The position numbers and the translations under genes were made by a program. From an uncultured Bacteroidales bacterium (GTDB lineage Bacteria > Bacteroidota > Bacteroidia > Bacteroidales > Paludibacteraceae): DNA of 64,000 nt. The notes beneath the pieces are model-generated. The model saw only the letters and a program-made list of their open reading frames with translations, did no database searches and had not been told where the DNA came from. Location: positions 62,001-126,000 of the forward strand of contig CACXCA010000010.1 in assembly GCA_902766045.1 (NCBI GenBank), in the 5' to 3' direction. Below, piece after piece: positions 21,801 to 33,800 of the stretch (its first letter is position 1; every line of letters begins with the position of its first letter).

Positions 21801-24800
21801 AGACTCAATGTAAAGACACTGCATGGCATACTGTTAATATAAAAGATTTGCCAAAAGTGGAAATCGCATCTGAAGAAAAAGTCTGCGTTGACTCTACTGT
21901 AACGTTAAGTATCAAAGACTATAAGAGTGAATACACTTATACATGGTCTAACGACTCATGGGCAAATAACAAAACAGGAGAAAGTGTAACTGCAACAATT
22001 GCTGATGGTGCAAACAAATTCACAGTAATCTGTGATGACAATTCAAGTCTGCATTGTAAAGGAAAAGCAGAGAAGACTATCACATCAAAGCCAAATCCTG
22101 AGATCTCAATCACAGGGAACAAGCAAGTTTGTCAGAACGATTATGTAACATTAACAGCCTCTTCTTCTCTTCCATCATCAACTTACCTATGGAAAGAAGG
22201 TAACGATAGCATCAGTGTATTAAGCTCCATCACACAAAAGGTTGATGAGGCACACACCTACCACGTCACCGTAGAGAAGAATGGATGTACGGAAACAAAA
22301 TCAGTCACAACAAGCTTCTTCAACTTGCCAGATGTTAAAGCTGATATTACAAATGATGTAAATGATGATAACTTCATCTGTGTTAAATCTCAAGCTGAGC
22401 TAAGTGCAACAGTAACCAGTGGAACTACACCATACACCTACTCATGGACAAGCAATTATATAGACAGTGACAACAAAAACAAAGAAAATCCTATCACAAT
22501 GGAGTTAACTAACACCAATGTGCAATACGATTTCATTGTTGAAGTAACTGATAAGAACCAATGTAAAGGTGTTAATACTGTCACTGTATATATTAGGCCA
22601 AATCCAACCATAAAGATCAATGGTGACCTCAATGCATGTGAGGGACAAGAGGCAACAATCTGGGCATCAGGTGCAGGAGAAAATGGATCTTATAAATGGA
22701 GCACAAACGAAACGACAGACACCATTCATCCTGTCATCACAGCAGATGCCATATTCACAGTTACAGGAACTGATAATTATCTCTGTAGTGGAACATCAAA
22801 AGAGTACACAATATACAAGAAACCTAATCCAACGCTTTACTTCTCTGGAAAACGCGAGGTATGTCTCAACAGCAGTACAGCCATCACCGTATCAGGAGCA
22901 GGAGCAGATGGTAACAACTACACATGGACAAACAAGTCAGGCGATTCTGCATTTGAAGAGACCAATGGAACATTCCAATCATTAAGTCCGACAACAACCA
23001 GCGAGTATAATATACATGCCACAATGAATGGTTGTACGACGGATTCGGTCATCAAAATAACAGTCAACGAGTTACCTGAAATCAAGATCATCGGTGTAAA
23101 AGGTAACACAACTTACAATGATGGAGTCGCTTATATCTGTATTGATGAATCCATTCAATTGAAAGAGAATCAAAATGATGATTGGAACTATTTGTGGAGC
23201 ACAAACAAGACTGATAACAGCATTGAAGTAGCTCCTTCTTCATCAACAACATACTCTTTGAGAGTAACAGACAAGAACACTCAATGTAGTGCAACAGACA
23301 ACTTTACAGTCAACGTCAAAGAGAGACCTATTGTAGATCTGGAAACATCACCAGCTATATGTAAGGGTGATAAAGTACACATTGAAGCAAAAGCAAAAGA
23401 AGGATATCCTGCTCCAAAGAAATACAGTTGGAATGGAGGTCCGGAAGGAGAGAACGCAACATTCGAAGAAACACTCTCCGACCCTTCTAAGGTATATCAA
23501 CTAACCACACAATACACAGAAGATGGCATAACCTGTACATATACAACAGAAACTACTGTTGAGACAAAAGCGAAGCCAAACTTCACGTTGTCTGGAACAG
23601 AAGATATATGTACGGGCGATCTGATTACACTCGAAGCAAGAGCAGAAGAGGGAACCAGTGTAGATTATTACTTATGGCCAGATAATAATGAAAACACGCT
23701 AACCAGATGGTCAACAGAGTCAAAAAACCTGACGAATCAGACATCTGTCACTTATACAGTAAAAGGTACAAACAAATACGCATCAGGTTCTGATGTCTTA
23801 AATTGTACGCATGAGGAATCTGTGGAGATAGCCATTCATTCACGTCCTGAACTGAAAATTGACGGTCCTGCCTTTATATGTAAGAACGAATCATCTGAAT
23901 TAACAGTCAGAGATACCGTTGGAAACATCATAGCAAACGACGATTTCAGATGGAGTACAGGTGAAACTGGCACAGCAATCACCGTACCTGCGCCGACCGA
24001 AACTGTAACATACTCTGTTACCGCAACACTCAAATACAATGATACAGAGGGTTGTGATGCAACAGCATCATTCTTGCTATACGGAAAAGACAATCCTAAT
24101 TTCGACATAATAGGAAAAACAAGCTATTGTGATGGAACGAATGCTTCATTGAGCATTGCCGGAACAACCAATATCAAGACCATTCAATGGTTTAACGTTG
24201 TTGGGGAAGACTCAACACTGATTGGAACTGGCACATCAATATCTCCTAAAGTTGAAAGAGATATGATTATAGCCGTACGAGTTGTCAACTCTGACGATTG
24301 TGTTGCAGAAAAGAGTATTCCAATAACATGGATTGCAAACCCTGAACTTCACATCGACAGACCGAACAAAGTATGTGAAGGAGCGACAGCGAATATCATT
24401 GTCAGTGGTGCGAACTCATGGAGTTGGGATCATACCAGTAAGACGGTAAGCACGCTTAACGAGATAATCAACGAGTCAACCACATTTACAGTACATGGAA
24501 CTACCAATGGTTGTACAACTGACAGTACGTTTACAATCGGAACGTATGATATGCCAGAAATATCAATCACAGCAGATAAGCCTATTCAAAACAAACAGAC
24601 TGAGATCTGTTACAAAGAATCAATCACGCTCACTGCTACAGGTGCAAAAACATACATCTGGGAGAACATGGCTGACGGAGCAAATGCAACCATTACCAAA
24701 TCACCTTCAGATGACATCACCTATATTGTTGAAGGAACAGATGAAAACGGATGTAAGAACAAAGAAACAATAAAAGTTATTGTCAACCCTCTCCCACAAT

Positions 24801-27800
24801 TCACAGTTCCTGCAAGTACAAGAGTGTGTGAAGGCTTAACTACCAAAATAAAGGCATCAGACAAAACACTCAGCTATGATTGGGGCAATGGATATGGCAC
24901 AAAGAACTACCAATACACAACGCCTGCTGTGACAAATGATATAACATACACAGTCACAGCAAAGAACAAGAAAGGTTGCGTTTCCGACATAGTAACATAT
25001 GATTTGGTCAAGAAATACAATCCTGACTTAATCATCGCTGGCGATAACAAGGTTTGTTACAACACATCAACCACGTTGTCCGTCTCCGATGCAGCAGATG
25101 AATTCTCATCATACCAAACTACTTATGTTTGGGAAAACAATGAGAGCAACCTAGGTTCTACATTCACAACCAATGAGATAACTAAAAAGACAACGTTCAC
25201 AGTCAAAGGTACTAAAGAAGGATGTACAGCCATCAAGACATGGGAAATTGACACCTTCAACTTACCTAATATACTTATCAACAACGGTGATGAGTATGCA
25301 ATAGCTTGTAGTAACAGCAGCGTCACATTAGAAGCTTCGAATGGAGAATCCTACAAGTGGGACAACAAACCAGGAGAAGCAGATGTCACCTACTCTGTAA
25401 GACCAACAGTTGATGGAGAAGTTCATACATTGTGGGGTAAAGACAGAAATGGATGTGTCAACACCGATGATATCAAAGTAAACATTCAGTATAGACCAAA
25501 CTTCAGAATTTCGGGTAATAACAAGGTATGTGAAGGTAGCAGTACCACCTTAACTGCCGCTTCAAATGATCCTACATCAACCTATACATACGAATGGAAA
25601 GACAAGTTTGGAAATACAATTGGGAAAAGCGCAGGAACAAACAAACGAAAATTCACCATTACAAGTGACACAACTGTATATGTGACAGCAACCGATCAAA
25701 CGGACTTACATTGTGACACCACGATTTCATACGAGATTAAGGTCAAGAGTAAGCCTATCATCACAACGATCAAAGCGACAGATAAAGTTTGTAAAATGGA
25801 CTTTGCTACAATCATAGTTGGTGGAGATGCCGATAGCTACCAATGGAAATATCGCGGTGCGATTGTATCTGAGACCAATCGACTCTATCATGTCATTAAT
25901 CGTGACAATAACACATTTACTGTAACTGCCACAAAAGATGGATGTACAGCGAAAACTACCTATGACGTCATCGGGGTACCTATACCAGAGGTTACACTTG
26001 AGAATGCAATCATTTGCTATGGTGATAAAGTTAAATTGGAAGCAAATGAGGGATTAGACTCTTATCAATGGGACAATTTAACTACACAAACAGCTATTGT
26101 CACGACTGACATGACTAACACATTAGAGGTTGATCCAAAGATCACCACTCAATACCGTGTCATCGGAGGTAAAATCATTGATACTGACGGCAATCAATGT
26201 AAAGATACTGCCATTGCAACTGTCACTGTCAATTCTCTTCCTCAAATCGTTTTAAACAATGATAAGAACGCATGTGAAGAAGGAACAGTAGAAATCTCAG
26301 CGACCGACAAATCACTTGTCTATAGTTGGGAAAATCATGGAGAATCTTATGAAAGCTTATTCTCTCATGAATATACAATGGGTAATTATCCAGAAGCTTC
26401 TGAATTTGTGATTTATGCAAAAACACAAGAAGGTTGTATTGACAGTTCTATCGTATCCATCAATACCAAGCCAAGACCAACACTTGACATAACATTTGAC
26501 TCTGCTGTTTGTTATGGCAAAACGGCCACCATGTCAGGTCTTAATCCATTGGTAAGATATACATGGAAATCGGATGAAGAGACACTTTCCACAAGCAGTA
26601 GTTACACAACACAGGCTATCACAGATGCGATTGTCAACTTCAATGTAACAGGTATTATGGATGGATGTTCAACCGATTCATTGTTCAGTATCAAGACAAG
26701 AGATTTGCCTACAATAAAAATCGAAGGTTCACCAAGCATCACTATTTGTAGGGACAACACTATAGATCTAAATGTTGAGAATCCTACAAAAGATTGGTCA
26801 TACAAGTGGGACAACAACGCATATACACTTAATGATACTATTTATCACGTATATCCAATAAAAGAGACCACGTACAAATTATTTGGAAAAGACACATTTG
26901 GATGTGAGAACAAAGACGAAATAACCGTTTCTCTTCAAGAACTTCCGACTTTCCATATCATAGGTGTTGAAGCAATATGTGTCAATGGAGAAGCCTCATT
27001 ACACGCTGACAATGATAATCTAAGATACGTTTGGTTGAACAGTCAAAACGATACCATAGGAACGACTATTGGCAATGACGCATTATCAATCAAGATTACG
27101 CAAGACACAATGCTAACTGTCCATGGTTACACCAACGACAACCTAGCTTGTGAGGAGAGCGCTACACATACAATCAAGGCTAACCCATACCCTGTCATCT
27201 CTGTTGTCAAGGCTGACGAAGCTGTATGCTACAACACGCAGGCTTACATTGAAGTCAAGACTGACATTGATGCAACATTCCTGTGGGATAACAATAAAAC
27301 AGAACGTTACATTCAAGAGATTATCACAAAAAATAAGACTAAATTCCATGTAAAAGCTATCTCTACGGATGAAACGCACTGTACAAGTGATACCACAATA
27401 ACAGTAGGCATGTACAAATTGCCTGTGATTGTTACTAAAGACACTGTGATATGCTATGGCGACACAGCTCGTCTATTAGCTACTTCAAAAAGTAAGAACG
27501 TCACCTTCCGTTGGTACGATGCAGATGAAAATGGTGAATATTTCACCACACCAACACTGACATCCCCTACCACATATATAGTGAAAGGAACAGACAAGAA
27601 TGGATGTGTCGGTGAAAATAAAGCTATCGTATCCATCAATTCATTACCTCAATTTAAGCTAAGCAGCAATTCACCTGTATGTAGAGGTGACGAAGTCTCT
27701 ATCCAAGCCGATGATAACACATTATCATATGTTTGGGAAGATAACAAAGATGGTGTTTATACAACAGATAGTGAGTACAAACATGCTGTAGGACAAGACA

Positions 27801-30800
27801 CAACATTCATTGTATGGGCAAAAGACAACAATAAATGTCAGTCGAAGAAAGAAATCTCTGTAAAAGTAAAAGAGTACCCTGTTCTCTCTTTGAGAATGGA
27901 CATCGACACAGTATGTTACGGCGAATCACGTACAATCTACGTCACAGGTGCTAACAACGGATATGTATGGAGTGATGGTTCAACAAATAACTATCTCAAG
28001 TTAGACAATGTAACAGAGAGAACTGAGATCTACGTTGAGGGAACTACCAACAATTGTACCTCACGCATAGATACAGCCATCAAAGTATGGGCTCTTCCAT
28101 CCATCAAGATTGAAGATGTAACACCAATCTGTTTGTATCAATCCACTGAATTAACAGCCACCGGTGGTGCAAGTGGAAATTACAAATGGAGTACTGGTGA
28201 AACAACAGACAATATTATTGTCACTCCATCTAAGAGCGGTATCACCACCTACTCCGTAAATGGAACAGACATTCACGGATGTAAGGGTAATGACGAGATC
28301 GACGTCACTGTTCGTGCGTTACCAAAAGTTTCTATTGATGGTGAAGAGTACATCTGTCGTGGACAAGAGGTTTCTCTCAAAACAAATTCTATCACCAATG
28401 CAACCTACGAGTGGCATACAAATGGTGAAGTCATCGAGGGCGCAACCACCCGTAAATTAAAAGCAAAAATTGAAGATGATGCTCAAACATTCTGGGTTAT
28501 CGTAAAAGATGCATACTCCTGTGTCGATTCTGCATCTTATGAAGTAAAAGCCAAAGACTATCCTATCCTATCCCACAAAACCAATACAGGAAGAGATAGC
28601 GTATGTTATGATGGAACGATACTCATCTATGTAAGTGGCGCTGAATCATATAAATGGGAAGACGGATCGGAGGACAACTCATTCGCTGCCACATTAACTA
28701 AACCAACTACATTCCATGTAGAAGGTACGACCAACGGATGTACTACTCCATATACCATTACAATCGACACTCTTCAATTACCAATATTCTCTATTACAGC
28801 TAAGGATGCTATATGTTTGAATGATAACGTCGAACTGACAGCTGGAGAAAATTTGGTGGAAGGCAGAATTGGAACATTGGATTATAAGTGGAGACACAAC
28901 GGTGAGACAACACCAAGCATCACCGAGAGTCCATTAACCGACAAAACATACAGTGTAACAGGTACGGATGAATACGGATGTAAATCCATCGCAGAGCATA
29001 CCGTGATCGTCAACCAATTGCCAACTGACTTGAAGGTCAGCGGACCAAACGCAATCTGTAAGAACGAGGAAGTTACACTCACAGCCAGTTCAGCAACAGC
29101 TGTTCGCTATGACTGGATAACAGACGAGAACGGTTCGGATACAATTTGGTATGACACGGATGAAATCAAGGCTGTGATTGAATCCGACACTACATTCTTT
29201 GTCGTAGCAACAGACCACAACGCTTGTCAATACACAACAAAATATGATGTGACCAAGATTGATCATCCAACATTAGATTACACCTACAAGGAAGAAGTTT
29301 GCTACGGCAGCAAATCAACTATCTCTGTTAAAGGTGCAACCTCATATTTGTGGACCAATGATAACGCCACCAAAAATTATAGAACGGATGTTATCACACA
29401 AGATACCACATTCACAGTTGTTGGTACATCTAATGGATGTAAAACCACACTTGATCTTCCTATAAAAGTACTTTCATTGCCAACAATCAGCATTGAGACC
29501 TTCAATGCTGATGACAACACTTCATCAAGTGAAATTTGTAAAGGACAAGGAAGGATCAAACTCAACGCAAAGGGTGGAATTTCAGGCAAATATACTTGGA
29601 GCACCAAAGAGAAGAAAGATCATATCATCGTATCCCCTTCTAACACCACCGTATATAGTGTTGTAGGAGAAGACAAGAATGGATGTCAAAACAGTGCCGA
29701 CACAATCATCACCGTACATCCATTGCCAATCGTAACCATCGAAGGTATCAACGAATCGTGTGCGGGAGACTCATTCGAACTTGTGGCTAAGACCACCGAT
29801 GATTTTGAAATAACAAAATATGAATGGACCGGATACGATGACTACAAAGACAAAGATACACTAAAAGCATTCGTAACAAGTAATCAGACATTCTACGTCA
29901 AAGTAACAGACATACATAATTGTTACAATAGTGCATCCCACAATGTGAATTCAAAAGAATACCCTAAATTAATCCTTGATGCTCCTGCATATGTATGTTA
30001 TGGCAACTCAGCCATAGTATCTGTAAAAGGTGCAAGTACATATAAATGGGTAAGTGACAAAGAGATCACACAACGTAGTTTTGTCGATGTGCCAGAGAAA
30101 GACACAACTTACATTGTTCAAGGAACATCGAACGGATGTACATCAATAGACTCAATCAAAGTAATCGTTAAAGAATTACCTGAAATTAAGATTGAATCAG
30201 AAAACAACATAAACAGCATCTGTTTGAATGACAGTATTATTTTGAAAGGACAAGGAGGTATAAGCTATACTTGGAATACAGGAGCAACTAACAACCAGAT
30301 TGTTGTTCATCCATTAGTTGACACAAAATATACTGTAACAGGTAAAGATAATTACGGATGTACAAACAATGCTGAATTCACAGTAAGTATAAACGCGTTA
30401 CCAAGTTTCGAAATAAAAGGTCAAGAACTTGTCTGTGAAGGTGATGTTGATACATTATGGATTGATGGTGATCCTGCAACCTACACATGGGTCTCTCATG
30501 CTGATGTTGTAACAGATACTTTAAAACAGGCCATCGACAAAGACCAATTATTTAAAGTAAAAGCTGTTAACGAAAACAACTGTATATCTTTCCAGACAAA
30601 GACGGTAAAGATGAAGAAGTATCCTACAATCAACATCAACGCACCATCTGCTGTGTGTGACGGAACTACAGCAACACTAACTGCGACAGGAGCTGCCACA
30701 TATAAATGGGAAGATGAACGTACAGACAATAGTATCACCGACACAATCACAGAGACGAAGACTTATACAGTGTATGGTACGACAAACGGATGTACATCAC

Positions 30801-33800
30801 AAGCAAGCGCAACAGTCAAGAAGTGGGATCTTCCTAATGTTAAGATTTCTGGTGCAAACAACGAAATCTGTTTCGGACAAACCACATTTATGCAAGCTTC
30901 TGGAGCAGACTCCTACATCTGGAGTAATGGTTCTACACAAACAGGCATCAGTGTTTCACCAACCACTACTACCGAGTATTATCTAATCGGTAAGAGCGTT
31001 AACAATTGTGAATCAAGAGACACATTCACCATCACAGTGAACCCATTACCTGTTGTCACAATACAAGGAAACACTACCATCTGTGAAGGAAAGAGCACTG
31101 AATTGATTGCACAAGGTGCAAAAACATACGTATGGTCTCCTACAACAGAAACAACAGATACCATTCGTCCAATCATTTCATCTACTCAAATATTCACAGT
31201 TATCGGAACAGATGAAAATGGATGTTCTTCTTCTGCAACCAAGCAAATCAAGAAGAAAGACAATCCAAAACTGACATACAATGCACCTAGCACTATCTGT
31301 AAGGGTAAGATGGCTTCTATTATAGTATTAGGTGCAAATGGATACACATGGGAAACAGGAGAAACTGGAAACACATTAAATGTAATGCCAGAAGAACCTA
31401 CGACCTACAAAGTAATCGGTAACACCGATGGTTGTTTGGATTCATTGTTTATCTCTATCAATATATGGGAGTTGCCTGATGTCACAATTTCCGGTACAGA
31501 TAAGATATGTATAAATCAACCAGTCACATTAACAGCTCAAGGTGCAAGCAGTTATATTTGGAGTACAGGTCTTCAAACAGACATTCTCACAACTACGCCA
31601 TTGAGTACAACAACGTATAGCGTGACCGGTACAGATGCCAATGGATGTGAAAACACAGTTAAACACACGGTAACTGTCAACCCATTGCCAGACTTCAACA
31701 TTGAAGGAGATAATGCAGTTTGTGAAGGAATGCAAGCCAACTTAACCGCTGTAAGTAACACAGGTGAATCTTACGACTACATTTGGACTTGGTCTGAAAA
31801 CGGAGAAAGCAGAAGCATCAATGACAATACTGTATCCGCAGACATCTACAAAAACACAACCTTTACGGTTGAAGCTAAAGATCAAAACTTGTGTAGCAAT
31901 AGCATAACCAAGACTATCTATAGCAAAGCTTATCCTACAATATCATTTGCTGCGCCAACCGACGTATGTCAGGGTGAAGGCATCAACATCACAGCCTTCG
32001 GTGCTAATGAATATGAATGGTCAACGGGTTCAACAACAAGTCAGATGAGCGATGTTCAACAGACTGCTGGAGTTGCAACATATAACGTCAAAGGAACAAC
32101 AGATGAGTGTTCAACCAACGCATCTGTCTCCGTCAACATCAAAGAAAGACCTCAGGTATTCATTGATGGAGAAACCGTTATATGTAGCGGAGAATCCGTT
32201 TCGTTGAAAGCTTATGGTGCTAAATACTATGAATGGAGTAATGGTATCAGTCAGGAAAGTATCCAAGCCTACCCTACTATTGATGCTAAATATACCGTAA
32301 AAGGAACGAACGAAATCGGATGTTCTGACACTACAAGCATCATAGTAACCGTCAATCCAAAACCAGCATTTGATATCATAAGCGATGATGAGATTTGTGT
32401 TGACCATGATTTGACAATGATAGCATCAGGTGATGCGAAGACCTATTATTGGGGTTATGGAGACAAGAACTACGATGATAACATATCATTCAACAATAGC
32501 GAGGTAATTGTTCCTATTTCTCGTCCAACCTACATATTCGTCAAAGGTGTTGACAACAATGGTTGTGTCAACGAGAAATTCAAACAAATCAAAACAATTG
32601 CACCTCCATCAATCTTCTATACAGGAGAAACGGATGTATGTTTGGGTAGCAATGTTCACCTAGTTGCTCAAGGCGGTGATTCTTACATCTGGACATTAAA
32701 CAATAAGAACATTGCCGGATCAACGTTAACATTCGAGCCTAAAGGTAACACGTCATTATCTTTAACAGGTACGTTAGGCATGTGTACGGCCACAATCAAC
32801 ATCGAGGTAACGACCAAGAATGTTCCAGAACTGGAAATCATCGGAAAGACTTCTATATGCAAGGGTGAATCCACTACGCTAATGGCAAGTGGTGCTGCAT
32901 CATACATCTGGAACAATGGTGAGACAAGCCGTTCAATCACTAATGTTCTGAAGAACTCTACGACATTCACAGTAGTAGGAACAGGTTACAACGGATGTAG
33001 TTCAGTAAAATCAACCACAGTTAAAGTCAATCCTCTTCCTAATGTAAGATTGCACTTAGACTACAAGAAGGGTTGTCCTGAAGTTGGAACCGACATCAAA
33101 CTATCTGCAACAGGTGCTGAGAATTATATCTGGCACTGTACACCAAAAGATAACCAAATCGAGAAGATGCAAGGCAAGAATGTTGAAGCAACAATATTTG
33201 ACGACATCAGCATCTCCGTCATCGGTACAGATGATATTGGTTGTACAGGATTTGACACTATTCAAATCAAAGCTGAGGAATTCAAGCCAACGTTGTATCA
33301 AGTAACGCCAAGAGTCATCGAAGACAAGAATCCAGTAATTAGTATGGATGGTCAATATCCAGAGACAAGCAACTGGACATGGGATCCAGGAGATGGTTCT
33401 AATGAGATCTTCGGAAGAAACGTTGTCTATAGATATCCAGAGACCTACGGAGACTCCTTCTTGGTTAAAGTGGTAGCTGTTGATAAAGATGGATGTTCAT
33501 ACAAGGGAGAAACTACCGTATATGTATGGAAAGACTTCTGGGCACCTAATGCCTTCACACCAAATGGTGATGATCTTAACAGTACATTCCGATTCGTCGG
33601 AACAGAGTTTATCACCAGCATGCATTTCATCATATACAACAGACTTGGTACTATCGTATTTGAAGGAAATAGCAAATTTGATGAATGGGATGGTTACGAT
33701 CTGAATGGCAACAAATGTCCTGAAGGTGTTTATGGATATGTTGTAACCTACAAGAGCGACTTCTTATCTATTCACAAGAGTGGAGAGAAGAAAGGCTCCG

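Noticed and set aside
13528..32970. Many minus-strand frames of 60-120 codons opposite the giant gene
   Set aside because: None has a start context, domain or neighbour logic; they arise from the stop-poor antisense of a Thr/Asn-rich repeat protein.
11174..33286. CRISPR-like or satellite array
   Set aside because: The periodicity is in the protein; DNA copies are diverged, there are no identical repeats with uniform spacers, and one long frame runs throughout.
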